Source: Allomuricauda sp. NBRC 101325 | GTDB lineage: Bacteria > Bacteroidota > Bacteroidia > Flavobacteriales > Flavobacteriaceae | DNA length: 64,000 nt | Direction: 5' to 3' | Assembly (NCBI RefSeq): GCF_030268205.1 | Contig: NZ_BSQF01000001.1 | Span: forward strand, 230,649-294,648 | Shown: piece after piece, positions 7,292 through 17,605 of the stretch | How positions within the stretch are numbered: the stretch's first letter is position 1 | Layout: each line of letters opens with the position of its first letter | Translations under genes and position numbers: made by a program | The notes under the pieces: model-generated | The model's database searches: none | What the model was told of the DNA's origin: nothing | The model's input: the letters and a program-made list of their open reading frames with translations, nothing else

Positions 7292-8545
7292 TTATAGACC
7301 AAAGGCTTCTTTCACATGATCTACCATATCCAATTTTTCCCAAGTGAAAAGTTCCACTTCTTTTTCGATTCTACCATTATATGGAGATTCAAAAATCTTG
7401 GTCAAGGTTTGTGGTTGCTTGCCCATGTGCCCGTATGCTGCAGTTTCCAAATAAATGGGATTGCGCAATTTTAAGCGTTCTTCAATCGCAAAAGGTCGCA
7501 TATCGAACAATTCCGATGCCTTTTTGGCGATTTCGCCATCACTCAATCCAAGCTTGGAAGTTCCATAGGTTTCCACAAAAATAGATGTAGGTTCCACTAC
7601 TCCAATGGCATAACTTACTTGCACCAAAATTTCGTCTGCCACTCCTGCTGCCACCAAGTTTTTGGCTACGTGACGTGCTGCATAAGCGGCACTTCTATCC
7701 ACTTTACTCGGATCCTTCCCGCTAAAGGCACCGCCACCATGAGCTCCTTTGCCCCCGTATGTGTCCACAATAATTTTTCTACCCGTAAGTCCTGTATCTC
7801 CGTGAGGTCCACCGATTACAAACTTGCCTGTAGGGTTGATGTGGTATTTAATTTGATCATTGAAAAGTTTCTGAATTCCTTCCGGCAACAATTTGATGAC
7901 TTCCGGGATCAAAATCTTGATGATATCTTCTTTGATCTTGGCCAACATCACCTCATCAGCATCAAACTCATCATGTTGGGTTGAAACTACGATGGTATCA
8001 ATACGCTGTGGCACATTATCATCGGAATATTCAATGGTCACCTGAGCTTTTGCATCGGGTCTTAAATAGGGAATACGGGTTCCCTCCCTTCTCAATTCGG
8101 CCAACACCTGAAGTATTTTATGGGAAATATCCAATGCCAAAGGCATATAGTTTTCGGTTTCCTTGGTGGCATAACCGAACATCATTCCTTGATCACCTGC
8201 ACCCTGCTCCTCTTTGCTTCCTCGGTCTACCCCTTGGTTAATATCTTGGGATTGCTCATGAATCAAAGAAATCACACCACATGAATCACCACTGAACTGA
8301 TATTCACCCTTGGTGTATCCTATTTTATTGATCACCTCACGGGCTATGCTCTGCAAATCCACATAGGTATGACTTTTTACCTCCCCAGCAAGCACTACCT
8401 GTCCTGTGGTCACCAACGTTTCACAGGCTACCTTACTTTCTGGGTCAAAGGCCAAAAAATTATCCAACAATGCATCACTTATCTGATCCGCAATCTTATC
8501 TGGATGTCCTTCGCTAACGGATTCTGATGTAAATAAATATGACAT
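7292..8545 (-). CDS. metK: S-adenosylmethionine synthetase
   Basis: Makes SAM from ATP and methionine in the cytoplasm. 417 residues, starting [16 protein letters not shown] (GHPDK binds ATP/methionine); later [19 protein letters not shown] with the glycine-rich loop, and [16 protein letters not shown] are all present. An upstream TTG at 8554 would add three residues, but the ATG at 8545 gives the normal family N-terminus. The 5' leader carries a SAM-II-type aptamer, so the gene is probably shut off by its own product. A strong terminator follows. Its neighbour beyond the S15 hydrolase is metX-thrA with a SAM-I switch, so both arms of the pathway sense SAM through different RNA folds. Confidence 0.96.
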   Translation of the reverse strand: MSYLFTSESVSEGHPDKIADQISDALLDNFLAFDPESKVACETLVTTGQVVLAGEVKSHTYVDLQSIAREVINKIGYTKGEYQFSGDSCGVISLIHEQSQDINQGVDRGSKEEQGAGDQGMMFGYATKETENYMPLALDISHKILQVLAELRREGTRIPYLRPDAKAQVTIEYSDDNVPQRIDTIVVSTQHDEFDADEVMLAKIKEDIIKILIPEVIKLLPEGIQKLFNDQIKYHINPTGKFVIGGPHGDTGLTGRKIIVDTYGGKGAHGGGAFSGKDPSKVDRSAAYAARHVAKNLVAAGVADEILVQVSYAIGVVEPTSIFVETYGTSKLGLSDGEIAKKASELFDMRPFAIEERLKLRNPIYLETAAYGHMGKQPQTLTKIFESPYNGRIEKEVELFTWEKLDMVDHVKEAFGL

Positions 8546-8614
8546 TACGTTCAATTAATGGGAAATCTTGACTTAGACGTGCAACCGAAGCTCTCAATCA
8601 TCGATGAAGAGGAG

Positions 8615-8634
8615 TCAAACCACCATGGGTTTGA
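8615..8634 (-). promoter_or_regulatory. Hairpin next to the metK aptamer (possible expression platform)
   Basis: On the minus strand, TCAAACC and GGTTTGA pair around CATGGT. The 5' arm starts inside the last bases of the aptamer, so it could compete with the pseudoknot stem. There is no T run after it, so translational or structural coupling is more likely than termination. This is inference. Confidence 0.5.
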
Positions 8635-8704
8635 ACTGCTTTAGCATTTTTCTTGTGCCCTCTTTACTGGCATCTGAGGTTGCAATCAGTCAAATCTTTC
8701 CTCG
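8633..8704 (-). ncRNA. SAM-II-type riboswitch upstream of metK
   Basis: Minus strand: P1 arms GAGG (5') and CCTC enclose loop AAAGATTTGACTGATTGCAA, which lines up with the SAM-II loop wording (GAUUU...AUUGCAA). After P1 comes an inserted TGCC/GGCA hairpin (8656-8672), an A-rich linker, the conserved GCTAAAG (8639-8645) and CAGT, which can pair with ACTG in the first loop to make the H-type pseudoknot. The position directly before metK supports the call. The inserted hairpin makes it longer than the compact forms I know. A covariance search is needed for certainty. Confidence 0.7.
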
Positions 8705-8714
8705 TTTTGTGAGG

Positions 8715-8722
8715 CAAAAGTA
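8715..8722 (-). promoter_or_regulatory. metK promoter -7 element (TACTTTTG)
   Basis: TACTTTTG matches TAnnTTTG and lies about 10 nt before the first stem of the metK aptamer, so the transcript would start at the riboswitch. The -33 region is TTTT rather than TTG. Confidence 0.6.
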
Positions 8723-8873
8723 CATATTTGCAACATATTTTAAAACTTTGTTGACGATGCTTTTTTATAAAGGCTATTTAACCAGTTTTTTTTCGTCTAC
8801 TGGATATACTTTGTATATTGCGGCGATTAGAATTTCCCTGATCATAAACACCAACTTTTAAACACTCACCCCT

Positions 8874-9491
8874 ATGCATATTGCAGTTGCAGGTAACATT
8901 GGCGCTGGCAAAACCACTCTAACTAATCTATTGGCCAAACACTATAAGTGGGATGCCCATTTTGAGGATGTGGTGGACAACCCTTATTTGGATGATTTTT
9001 ATACCCAAATGGAACGTTGGAGTTTTAACCTGCAGATATACTTTTTAAACAGTAGATACCGTCAAATCCTAAAAATTAGGGAGAGCGGCATGAATGTGAT
9101 CCAAGATCGTACCATTTACGAGGATGCGCACATTTTTGCACCCAACTTGCATGCCATGGGGTTGATGACCAACCGTGATTTTGAAAATTACCGCAGTCTT
9201 TTTGAGTTGATGGAGAGTTTGGTACAACCACCAGATTTATTGATTTACTTGAGAAGCACCATTCCCAATTTGGTAAAGCAAATCCATAAACGTGGTCGGG
9301 ATTATGAAAATTCCATTTCCATTGATTACCTCAGCCGTTTGAACGAACGCTATGAAGCCTGGGTAAATACCTATGCCAAAGGAAAGCTGATCATTTTTGA
9401 TGTGGACAATCTGGATTTTGTGGACAATCCCGAAGATTTGGGTGAAGTGATCAACCGCATCGATGGGGAGATTCACGGGTTGTTTGAATAG
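8874..9491 (+). CDS. Deoxynucleoside kinase (dNK family)
   Basis: Salvage kinase that phosphorylates deoxynucleosides with ATP. 205 residues, the usual size. P-loop GNIGAGKT at 7-14, acid E31 and D32 after it, D78-R79 (DRS-like motif: DRTIYED), and the arginine-rich lid RGRDYE around 140-145. Base specificity (dA/dG versus dC/dT) cannot be read reliably. The gene is divergent from metK. A second dNK domain, fused to FolK, occurs at 56026-57171 with the same RGRDYE lid. Confidence 0.88.
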   Translation: MHIAVAGNIGAGKTTLTNLLAKHYKWDAHFEDVVDNPYLDDFYTQMERWSFNLQIYFLNSRYRQILKIRESGMNVIQDRTIYEDAHIFAPNLHAMGLMTNRDFENYRSLFELMESLVQPPDLLIYLRSTIPNLVKQIHKRGRDYENSISIDYLSRLNERYEAWVNTYAKGKLIIFDVDNLDFVDNPEDLGEVINRIDGEIHGLFE

Positions 9492-9598
9492 TTCCCATTT
9501 CTATATTTCCAATTACTTTATTTTCCATTCTTTTGATTGAAAGAATATTGGGTATATTTAATGGTATTTGCATTTCCAAATAACCAAAAAGCACTACC

Positions 9599-10876
9599 AT
9601 GACAACTAAACATCCAATCCCATTTAAAGTATTCTTCATTGTTCTGTTTTTACAGGTTTTTACCTATGCGCAAGAACTAGCCAAAGTACCCGCAGAACAA
9701 GTGGGCATGTCCTCGGATCGCCTTGCATATTTAACTCAAACTTTTCAAGGGTATGTGGATCAGAACAGATTGCCTGGTGCATCCATTTTGGTAGCTCGCA
9801 AAGGCAAAATTGCCTATTTCGAAACCTTTGGGAAAAACGACATTGAGAATAATATTCCGATGACCGAAGGTTCGATTTTTCGGATTGCATCACAAACCAA
9901 AGCTATTGTAAGTGTTGGGGTGATGATACTTCAGGAACGAGGCAAATTATTGATTACCGATCAGGTTGGTAAGTTTATGCCCGCATTTCAAAAAACCAAG
10001 GTAGCTGTTCGCAAGGATGATGGCGGTTATGACATTGTTAATGCAGAGCGAGCCATCACTATTCGAGATTTGTTGACACATACTTCTGGAGTTTCTTATG
10101 GTAGTGGTATTTCGGCAGATCTTTGGGAAAAAGCAGGAATTCAAGGATGGTATTTTGCCGATCGGAAAGAACCCATTCAAACAACTATTAATCGAATGGG
10201 AGACCTACCGTTTGAAGCACAACCCGGCGAAAAATTTGAATACGGATACAATACGGATATTCTTGGAGCACTAATCGAAGTGGTTTCAGGAGAGCCTTTG
10301 GATGTTTTTCTAAAGAAAAATATCCTTGACCCACTGGGCATGACAGACACCCATTTTTATCTTCCCGAAGCAAAAAGAGAGCGATTGGCCGTGGTGTACT
10401 CCCCTACTGAAAATGGATTGGAGCCAGCCCCAACACCAGGTGGCATGGTTGGTCAAGGGGCTTATGTAGATGGCCCGAGAACTAGTTTTTCAGGTGGAGC
10501 TGGACTTTTGAGCACTTCGATGGATTATGCCAAATTCCTGCAAATGATGCTGAACAACGGAACTTTCAACGGAAATCGTGTCCTTTCCAGAAAATCAGTG
10601 GAACTGATGACCGTTAACCATTTGGGCAAGGCACAATTCCCTTGGGTAGGTGGAACTGGTTTTGGTTTGGGCTTTTCGGTGGTTGAAGATTTAGGAAATT
10701 TGGGCACCCTAGGTTCTGTTGGCGAATACGGTTGGGGCGGTGCTTATCACTCCTCCTATTGGGTAGATCCCCAAGAAGAAATGGTGGTGGTCTATTTTAC
10801 ACAATTGATTCCATCTGGAGATATTGATGACCATGGAAAATTGCGCGCTTTGATCTATCAGGCCATTGTGGATTAA
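9599..10876 (+). CDS. Exported serine hydrolase, beta-lactamase/esterase family VIII
   Basis: Class-C beta-lactamase-like hydrolase, 425 residues, with an N-terminal signal peptide ending near TYAQ (residue 25). S98-Q-T-K101 is the SxxK catalytic motif, Y215 in the EYGYN stretch is the likely base, and YGWGGAYHS near residue 380 replaces the KTG motif. Members are mostly esterases, transacylases or D-aminopeptidases rather than true lactamases; the substrate is unknown. It stands alone between the dNK gene and the TonB gene. Confidence 0.82.
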   Translation: MTTKHPIPFKVFFIVLFLQVFTYAQELAKVPAEQVGMSSDRLAYLTQTFQGYVDQNRLPGASILVARKGKIAYFETFGKNDIENNIPMTEGSIFRIASQTKAIVSVGVMILQERGKLLITDQVGKFMPAFQKTKVAVRKDDGGYDIVNAERAITIRDLLTHTSGVSYGSGISADLWEKAGIQGWYFADRKEPIQTTINRMGDLPFEAQPGEKFEYGYNTDILGALIEVVSGEPLDVFLKKNILDPLGMTDTHFYLPEAKRERLAVVYSPTENGLEPAPTPGGMVGQGAYVDGPRTSFSGGAGLLSTSMDYAKFLQMMLNNGTFNGNRVLSRKSVELMTVNHLGKAQFPWVGGTGFGLGFSVVEDLGNLGTLGSVGEYGWGGAYHSSYWVDPQEEMVVVYFTQLIPSGDIDDHGKLRALIYQAIVD

Positions 10877-11016
10877 AAAATAATTCCCGTTTACTCATTC
10901 AGGAGGTTCGTTCCCTCATTGGCACTTTATTTCGGTTGTTTTTGAAGTTAGTTTAGGATTGGGATTTACCCATCACTATTAACTATGCCTTTTATAGGCT
11001 CAAAAACTTTGAAATT

Positions 11017-11733
11017 ATGAGACCGAAAAAGAACCCACAGTTAGACCTGAGAAAAAACAGTTTGCTGTATTTTATGGTTGGAATGACCGTTATTTTACTC
11101 CTCACCTTTTTGGCGTTGGAATGGAAAACCTTTGATACCAATTCGGATTGGGATGTAGGTATATTAAAAGTCGATAAGGATTTAATCGAGGAAGCAACCA
11201 TCCTAAAGCTTAAAATTCCAGAACCTCCAAAACCCAAAATTCAAACTCCGCCAAAAATTGAAATTGCGGAAGATGATGAAAAAGTAGAGGAAACTTTTAT
11301 TGAGTCCAACGATATTGATTATGATACTCCTGTAGCTGAAGTTGAATCCATTGAGGTTGCAGAAGTCGATGTGCCCGATGAAATTCCCTTTATGTTGATT
11401 GAAAATGCCCCTATTTTTCCTGGGTGCGAAGGAGAAACCACAGAAGAGGGAAAACGGAATTGTTTTCAAGAAATGATGCTAAAGCATATCCGTAAAAATT
11501 TTAGATACCCTGAACCTGCGCAAGAATTAGGCTTAGAGGGCAGGGTTAATGTCATTTTTACTGTTCAAAAAGATGGAAGTATTGGGAATGTGATGTTACG
11601 TGGTCCCCATGAAAGTTTGGAGAAAGAAGCTGCTAGAATCATCTCCAAACTACCAAAACTGACCCCAGGAAAACAAAGAGGAACACCCGTAAAGGTTCCG
11701 TATTCCATTCCGATTACTTTTATATTGAATTAA
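11017..11733 (+). CDS. Energy transducer TonB
   Basis: Inner-membrane anchored TonB-type protein, 238 residues: short cytoplasmic start, one membrane segment at about 17-35, a Pro/Lys and acidic linker (EPPKPKIQTPPK near 66), and a C-terminal TonB domain from about 150 (FRYPEPAQELGLEGRVNV, ending VPYSIPITFILN). It would couple the proton gradient to TonB-dependent receptors. ExbB/ExbD are not nearby, as is common for the many TonB paralogues of Bacteroidota. A REP-like hairpin and a bidirectional terminator follow. Confidence 0.85.
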   Translation: MRPKKNPQLDLRKNSLLYFMVGMTVILLLTFLALEWKTFDTNSDWDVGILKVDKDLIEEATILKLKIPEPPKPKIQTPPKIEIAEDDEKVEETFIESNDIDYDTPVAEVESIEVAEVDVPDEIPFMLIENAPIFPGCEGETTEEGKRNCFQEMMLKHIRKNFRYPEPAQELGLEGRVNVIFTVQKDGSIGNVMLRGPHESLEKEAARIISKLPKLTPGKQRGTPVKVPYSIPITFILN

Positions 11734-11737
11734 ATAG

Positions 11738-11759
11738 ATATCTCGACTGCGCTCGATAT
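11738..11759 (+). repeat. REP-like hairpin, solitary copy 7
   Basis: Arms ATATC (11738-11742) and GATAT (11755-11759) around T-CG-ACTG-CG-CTC. The stem is different and the loop has one change, but the bulge and CG pairs are the same as near 1 kb. Confidence 0.75.
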
Positions 11760-11781
11760 GACATTCAAATCAATAAAATAA

Positions 11782-11809
11782 AAAAACCACGCCGTTGGGC
11801 GTGGTTTTT
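11782..11809. terminator. Bidirectional terminator between tonB and hppA
   Basis: Arms AAAAACCACGCC and GGCGTGGTTTTT pair perfectly around GTTG, with A and T runs on the two sides. It serves both convergent genes. Confidence 0.88.
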
Positions 11810-11830
11810 CCAGCTTTATTAAAGCGCGAG

Positions 11831-14233
11831 CTAATCCTTTGCCTCGGCACTCTTGTATTCTTGAATCTTTTTTTCCAATTCTTCTTTGGTTGCGGCCGTA
11901 AACTCTTCTGTTTCTTCCACCAACTCCCCGTTTATTTCTGTACTGGTGGTCACAACGGCTTTAAAAGTTCCGTCCTCCATATTGCTCACTTCCACACGGA
12001 TTTGCTTTTCAACTGCTTTGGTTTCCATCATCCCATGATCTGTCACAGTAATAACCGTTCCATCTTCTTTGGTCATGGAAATTTCATCAGCGGGTGCCAA
12101 ACTCACCAAACTTGGAGCGATAACCAACGCCACAACAGACATCAATTTAAGCAAAATATTTAAAGATGGGCCAGAAGTATCCTTAAAAGGATCCCCAACC
12201 GTATCACCTACTACGGCAGCTTTGTGTGCATCGCTTCCTTTTCTACCTTCACTTTCAATGGTTTTTTTGGCATTGTCCCATGCTCCACCGGCATTGGATT
12301 GGAAAATAGCCATCAAAACTCCAGCAGTAGTCACGCCTGCCAAAAGTCCTCCCAGCATTTCGGCTCCACCAATAAAACCAACAGCTACGGGAACTGCAAT
12401 TGCCAATAATCCTGGCATTACCATTTCCTTAATGGATGCTTGCGTGGATATTTCCACACATTTATCATATTCTGCCACACCGTCGGCGGCTTCAAAAATT
12501 TCCAAATCTTCTTTACTTGCCTTGGACAGGTCTGCATCGTACTTGCGCATTACCTCCAAAGCAGCTTTTAACTTAGGAATATCCCTAAACTGGCGACGTA
12601 CTTCTTCGATCATGGACATTGCTGCTCTACCTACTGCATTCATGGACAATGCTGAGAACACAAAAGGAAGCATTCCTCCTACTAAAAGTCCTGCCATTAT
12701 ATCGGGTTGGGATACGTCGATGGATTTAACCCCTGCCGTTTTCATAAAGGCTGCGAACAAGGCCAAAGCAGTCAACGCGGCTGAGGCAATCGCAAATCCT
12801 TTTCCAATGGCGGCAGTGGTATTTCCAACAGCGTCCAATTTATCTGTTCTTTCACGAACTTCACTTGGCAATTCGGCCATTTCGGCAATACCTCCAGCAT
12901 TATCGGAAATAGGTCCGTATGCATCGACCGCCAACTGGATTCCTGTATTGGCCAACATTCCCACAGCTGCGATGGCGATTCCATACAATCCTGCAAAATA
13001 ATGGGATACCAAAATCGCGGCAGCGATCAAAATAATCGGAATAGCTGTGGACATCATACCCACACCCAAACCTGCAATTATATTTGTAGCTGAACCTGTA
13101 TCGGATTGACGAACAATCGAGTTTACGGGTTTTGTTCCGGTTCCCGTGTAATATTCGGTAACCTTACCCACCAAAAGTCCTGCTACCAATCCAGCGATAG
13201 TGGCCCAGAATACTCCCATAGAGGAATACTCAATTCCACCCTCCATCCAAGATTCTGGAAGCATGGCATTAATTATAAAATAAGAAGCCACCAACATTAA
13301 ACCAGCTGAACCAAATTCACCAATGTTCAATGCGGTTTGAGGATTTCCTCCATCCTTTACCTTAACAAAGAAAGTACCGATAATGGACATCACAATTCCA
13401 ACCGCAGCTAAGGCCAAAGGCAAATACACGGCACCCAAACCATCATAAGCTGCTTGAAATTCAGGCAAACCAGCAAAAACAGCACCTAAAACCATAGTAC
13501 CAATAATGGAACCTACGTAGGATTCAAAAAGGTCAGCGCCCATACCGGCTACATCCCCAACATTATCCCCAACGTTATCCGCAATGGTTGCAGGGTTCAA
13601 CGGGTGATCTTCCGGGATTCCTGCTTCCACTTTACCCACCAAATCAGCACCAACATCAGCAGCCTTGGTATAAATTCCACCACCAACACGTGCAAAAAGT
13701 GCAATGGATGAGGCTCCAAGGGAGAAACCAGAAAGTACGTTCAATACCTCACCTAGTTCCCATCCTTGTCCGCTATAGATCATAAAAAGTCCACTCAACC
13801 CCAAAACACCAAGACCCACAACACCAAGTCCCATTACGGCTCCACCTGCAAAGGCCACTTCCAAGGCTTTGCCCAAAGAAGTTCTAGCTGCATTTGTGGT
13901 TCGTACGTTGGCTTTGGTTGCGACTTTCATTCCAATAAAACCAGCTAGAGCGGAACAAACGGCCCCTACCACAAAGGATACGGCCACCATTCCATTGGAA
14001 CCGGCTTCGTTGCTTCCTTTAAAGAAAAGCAAGGCTGCAACGGCCACAACAAATATGCTCAGTATTTTGTATTCTGCCTTTAAGAATGACATTGCCCCAT
14101 CGGCAATGTTCTTGGCGATTCTTGCCATTTTTTCGTCCCCGACCTCTTGTTTGGTGATCCATACATTTTTAATAAAAACGTACAATAGGCCCAAGACACC
14201 GAAAATGGGCAAAAACTTCACGATTAATTCCAT
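11831..14233 (-). CDS. hppA: Membrane-bound Na+/H+-pumping pyrophosphatase
   Basis: Integral membrane enzyme that hydrolyses pyrophosphate and pumps cations out. 800 residues with about 16 hydrophobic segments. Active-site stretch at 191-227 (DVGADLVGK, then EDHPLNP and DNVGDNVGD), a second Asp-rich stretch at [12 protein letters not shown] (437-448), and [15 protein letters not shown] near the end. GNTTAA at 470-475 has alanine where K+-independent enzymes carry lysine, so this is the K+-dependent class, usually Na+ transporting. Unusual: about 85 polar residues follow the last membrane helix (ending KSAEAKD) and should lie outside the cytoplasm. The soluble pyrophosphatase gene ends upstream on the same strand. 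Confidence 0.93.
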   Translation of the reverse strand: MELIVKFLPIFGVLGLLYVFIKNVWITKQEVGDEKMARIAKNIADGAMSFLKAEYKILSIFVVAVAALLFFKGSNEAGSNGMVAVSFVVGAVCSALAGFIGMKVATKANVRTTNAARTSLGKALEVAFAGGAVMGLGVVGLGVLGLSGLFMIYSGQGWELGEVLNVLSGFSLGASSIALFARVGGGIYTKAADVGADLVGKVEAGIPEDHPLNPATIADNVGDNVGDVAGMGADLFESYVGSIIGTMVLGAVFAGLPEFQAAYDGLGAVYLPLALAAVGIVMSIIGTFFVKVKDGGNPQTALNIGEFGSAGLMLVASYFIINAMLPESWMEGGIEYSSMGVFWATIAGLVAGLLVGKVTEYYTGTGTKPVNSIVRQSDTGSATNIIAGLGVGMMSTAIPIILIAAAILVSHYFAGLYGIAIAAVGMLANTGIQLAVDAYGPISDNAGGIAEMAELPSEVRERTDKLDAVGNTTAAIGKGFAIASAALTALALFAAFMKTAGVKSIDVSQPDIMAGLLVGGMLPFVFSALSMNAVGRAAMSMIEEVRRQFRDIPKLKAALEVMRKYDADLSKASKEDLEIFEAADGVAEYDKCVEISTQASIKEMVMPGLLAIAVPVAVGFIGGAEMLGGLLAGVTTAGVLMAIFQSNAGGAWDNAKKTIESEGRKGSDAHKAAVVGDTVGDPFKDTSGPSLNILLKLMSVVALVIAPSLVSLAPADEISMTKEDGTVITVTDHGMMETKAVEKQIRVEVSNMEDGTFKAVVTTSTEINGELVEETEEFTAATKEELEKKIQEYKSAEAKD

Positions 14234-14291
14234 AGATTGAGTTGTTTAGTATTTTACAATGGTAGCTAATGTAGTAAAATACGAAGTAATA

Positions 14292-14330
14292 AAAAAAATG
14301 CGCTTTTAATTAATAAAAGCGCATTTTTTT
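14292..14330 (-). terminator. Terminator of ppa
   Basis: Arms AAAAAAATGCGCTTTTA and TAAAAGCGCATTTTTTT form a long hairpin with T runs in both directions. It separates ppa from hppA, so they are not simply co-transcribed. Confidence 0.85.
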
Positions 14331-14349
14331 AATGTTATTATTAGGTAAT

Positions 14350-14877
14350 CTATATCGTAAACGTGCGTCTCTTTTTATGATCGCTATCATCGTAACGTTT
14401 TACACATTCTTCATAGATTTTTATGGCTTCGGTTACATCGCCCCATCCACCTGTATCTACTTTCTTCTGTTCCAAATCTTTATATACTTGGAAGAAGTGC
14501 TCAATCTCTTTTAAACGGTGTGGGTTCAATTCACTTATATCATCCCTCTTACTCCAAATAGGGTCAGACACAGGCACACAGATCAATTTTTCATCCGGTC
14601 CTTTTTCATCGGTCATATGGAAAACCCCAACAGGCTTCACTTCTATAACCACCATTGGGTAGGTTGGCTCGGTGCTCAATACCAAAACATCCAACGGGTC
14701 ACCATCCAAGGCCAAGGTTTCTGGAATAAAACCATAATCCCCAGGGTACATCATGGATGAAAAAAGGGTTCTGTCAAATCTGATTTTGTTTAAAGTAAAG
14801 TCGTATTCGTACTTATTTCGGCTACCTTTTGGAATTTCTACCAGTACATCGAAGGTAATACTCGGTTTTTTAGACAT
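14350..14877 (-). CDS. ppa: Soluble inorganic pyrophosphatase (family I)
   Basis: Cytoplasmic Mg2+-dependent hydrolysis of pyrophosphate. 175 residues, normal for bacterial family I. EIPKGSRNKYEYD at 14-26 carries substrate-binding residues, YPGDYGFIPE at 44-53, and metal ligands D58, D60 and D63 in LDGDPLDV. The enzyme competes with the neighbouring pump for the same substrate. Confidence 0.95.
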   Translation of the reverse strand: MSKKPSITFDVLVEIPKGSRNKYEYDFTLNKIRFDRTLFSSMMYPGDYGFIPETLALDGDPLDVLVLSTEPTYPMVVIEVKPVGVFHMTDEKGPDEKLICVPVSDPIWSKRDDISELNPHRLKEIEHFFQVYKDLEQKKVDTGGWGDVTEAIKIYEECVKRYDDSDHKKRRTFTI

Positions 14878-14953
14878 TTTAGAGATTTATATTTGTTGCA
14901 AAAATAACTAGTACAACTGGAAAAAACCGAATAAATTGCTCATTTCATTATAA

Positions 14954-17449
14954 TTAAAAACTAAATCCGAAGCTACCGGTAACACCAAAACGTCTTGCAT
15001 CGGGATTCTCGAGGTAATTCCCCCTAAAATTGAAATCTATCCTAAATATTTTAAGGATGTTCCCGACACCAAAGGAATACTCCCAATACAATTTATCGGT
15101 TGGGGCTTGAAGTGGAATATTCGTCGGCGAACTCATTGCAATATTCTCTTCGGACAGTTCTCCCCATGCTCCCCGAACACCAACGATCTCCCTTAAATTA
15201 AGTTTACGCAACAATGGAATCCTTGAAAACAACCTTCCATTAAAGTTATGCTCCAAATGAACGGTTGCATAGGTATCGGTCACGAATTCGTAGAAATCCA
15301 AATTGGGAAAAACGTTGTAAATGGTGAACAAGGTTTGGTTCCCTGGAATTACGCTGAGCAAACTTAAAGGAACTGCCCCGAAGGTCTTACCTGCCTCTAT
15401 ACTTGTGGTCAAGCGTCCAAAACCACCAACTTGCCAAGGCTGGGTATATGAAAACTGTAGTTTCTTAAAATCGAAATCACTTTCCAAAAACCCGTCGATT
15501 CCGTGGGTGTATTTTATAAAGATAGTACTGTAGTCGTCATTGATATCGGAACGTTCCACGCCATAACCTATGGTTCGCTTTCCTGGCGTATAGATCAAGG
15601 TGGTGCTGATATCAAATTGTTTTACTTCGGAAGAGATGCCCGTAGGCGAAGTCGGATCTACATAATCCAAACTAAAAGCATTGGGCAATGCCGAACTCAA
15701 TTCCCGATAAGAACTTCCAATGTTCAATTTTACATTGGTGAAGGGCTCTATTTCTATATTAAAGGTAGAAAGATTGATATTGCTCAACCTATCATTGGTG
15801 CCAACAGTGACCAAAGATGAAGAAGCTATACTTCTTCCCATTACATCATTAGTACTGGTCAAACTTAATCCCAATTGTTCAATATCGCGCCGATTACCCC
15901 CAGAAATGATCAAACGGTTCTTTCTGTCCAACAAAAACTTGCCTTGAAAACCATGCTTAAATTTTCTATCATCAAAACCGTAGGCCATATACCCTTCCAG
16001 TCTCCACATATCGTTCTGACCAAAATAGGTTCGGGCCCCGCCCCGTAAACGAATGCCTTCGGCATCGTTAAAACCAACGGAACTATAAATATCCCCAAGG
16101 TCAATGTTCCATTTATCAATTTCAATATATCCCGAACCTAAAATACTGACCAGGTCGTAATAGGTTCTGAACTTTGGCACTGTTTTTAACGTATCGAGCA
16201 GTTTAAAGATTCCTGACTCGTCATCATTCAGCTGTTCCAATCGTGCATTTTTCCAAAAAGTACTGTCCTTTTCAAAAACCCTAGGATCGTAAGGGTCTGA
16301 AACAGCTTTATAAAAATCCTCAGACCTCGGCATATTGAAACCATAATTATCAAAAACCGTGGTTCGCTTGCCATAAACCCCTTTGGACTTTTCTTTCTTG
16401 TTGAAACTGAAATCACTCAACATATAATCCCGCTTCAACAAAAACACCGAATCGTTGACCACTTCAAAATCCTGTTCAATATAAATATCCTTTACCCAGT
16501 TGATATTGGCACTCTTGGTAACCTGAAGATTTATCTTCTTGATGGCAAAAGTGGTATCGTTCACCCAAAAATCACCTTTAAAGGTAAGCTCGTTCTTACG
16601 TCTCGGGTAATAAATGATATTGTAGCACCATTTGTTGTCTATAAACGTACTATCGGACAACACATAATTGTACACATCAACTCCTGTTTTGGATAACGGA
16701 CTGGTAAAACTCTTGTCGAAAAACTTAAGGTAATTGTTGTAGATGTTATAGTCGGAATATAAGTCCTCAACAAAAGCGGTAATAGCTTGGTTACCGCTAA
16801 ATCCTGAATTTTTGTTCCCTAAAACATCCTCCTTTTCGCGATCCAGAATGTTATCACCATATACTTTGGAGAAGGTTTCATTCAAGAAAATGGGCAAATA
16901 GGTTTTTCCCGTAATTCTTGACGTATCCAAATCTTCGAACATAAATTCCAATCCTTTGAACAGCTTGCTCTTGATCATGGCACTGTCGATGGTATTGAGG
17001 TCGAATTCTATTTTTTCGTACTTATCGTATTGGTATTGGTCGAACATTCGAACCCCATTCTGCCTTTTTTTAGCCCATATTTTTTTAAGGATATCGATGG
17101 CTGGATTGTTCTTTTTGGATTGTTTTCCCGTGTAAACCACTACTTCTTGGAGTGCTTCGGCCGATTCGGCAAGTACGATCTCCAAACCATAATTTACCTT
17201 TTGGGTCAATTGGACCTCCTTAGTCTCATAACCAATAAAAGATATTCTAATGGTGTCATAGGTTTCATCAGATTCCAGATAAAAGTGGCCATTATCGTTG
17301 GTAATGGTTCCTTCAGAAGAATTTACGAAGATGATATTGGCAAAAGCCACAGGCATACCATAATCATCGGTAACCATACCTTCTACCTTGGTTTGACCAA
17401 AAGCAGCGATACCTATTAGAAAAAATAAGGGTAGTAGGAATTTTTTCAT
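14954..17449 (-). CDS. DUF5686 outer-membrane protein with carboxypeptidase-like regulatory domain
   Basis: 831 residues. Signal peptide (cleavage near AFGQ, residue 19), then a CarboxypepD_reg beta-sandwich at about 21-105 (VEGMVTDDYGMPVAFANI), followed by the long DUF5686 region with alternating aromatic strands that looks like an outer-membrane barrel; it ends in a typical aromatic residue (GSFGFSF). The N-terminal part resembles the first domain of SusC-like receptors, but there is no TonB-dependent plug. The function of this Bacteroidota family is not established. Confidence 0.8.
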   Translation of the reverse strand: MKKFLLPLFFLIGIAAFGQTKVEGMVTDDYGMPVAFANIIFVNSSEGTITNDNGHFYLESDETYDTIRISFIGYETKEVQLTQKVNYGLEIVLAESAEALQEVVVYTGKQSKKNNPAIDILKKIWAKKRQNGVRMFDQYQYDKYEKIEFDLNTIDSAMIKSKLFKGLEFMFEDLDTSRITGKTYLPIFLNETFSKVYGDNILDREKEDVLGNKNSGFSGNQAITAFVEDLYSDYNIYNNYLKFFDKSFTSPLSKTGVDVYNYVLSDSTFIDNKWCYNIIYYPRRKNELTFKGDFWVNDTTFAIKKINLQVTKSANINWVKDIYIEQDFEVVNDSVFLLKRDYMLSDFSFNKKEKSKGVYGKRTTVFDNYGFNMPRSEDFYKAVSDPYDPRVFEKDSTFWKNARLEQLNDDESGIFKLLDTLKTVPKFRTYYDLVSILGSGYIEIDKWNIDLGDIYSSVGFNDAEGIRLRGGARTYFGQNDMWRLEGYMAYGFDDRKFKHGFQGKFLLDRKNRLIISGGNRRDIEQLGLSLTSTNDVMGRSIASSSLVTVGTNDRLSNINLSTFNIEIEPFTNVKLNIGSSYRELSSALPNAFSLDYVDPTSPTGISSEVKQFDISTTLIYTPGKRTIGYGVERSDINDDYSTIFIKYTHGIDGFLESDFDFKKLQFSYTQPWQVGGFGRLTTSIEAGKTFGAVPLSLLSVIPGNQTLFTIYNVFPNLDFYEFVTDTYATVHLEHNFNGRLFSRIPLLRKLNLREIVGVRGAWGELSEENIAMSSPTNIPLQAPTDKLYWEYSFGVGNILKIFRIDFNFRGNYLENPDARRFGVTGSFGFSF

Positions 17450-17553
17450 GAGCAGATAGTAGGGACAAAGTGAAAACCAAAGGGTTTTCCTTCCTAACCT
17501 TAGTTCAAATTTGGATTAAATGAATTAGTTATCAAAAAATTGTTCCCAAAAAA

Positions 17554-17580
17554 AGCCCTATCAACTTAGTTGACAGGGCT
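17554..17580 (-). terminator. Terminator of pdhB
   Basis: AGCCCT and AGGGCT plus TCAAC and GTTGA pair around a short loop. On the minus strand it is followed by TTTTTTT, directly downstream of pdhB. Confidence 0.85.
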
Positions 17581-17605
17581 AATATACCTTACAAATATGA
17601 TTTTA

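Noticed and set aside
8604-8861. Open frame on the plus strand across the metK leader
   Set aside because: It is antisense to the riboswitch, has no domain and an unnatural composition; the RNA structure explains the region.
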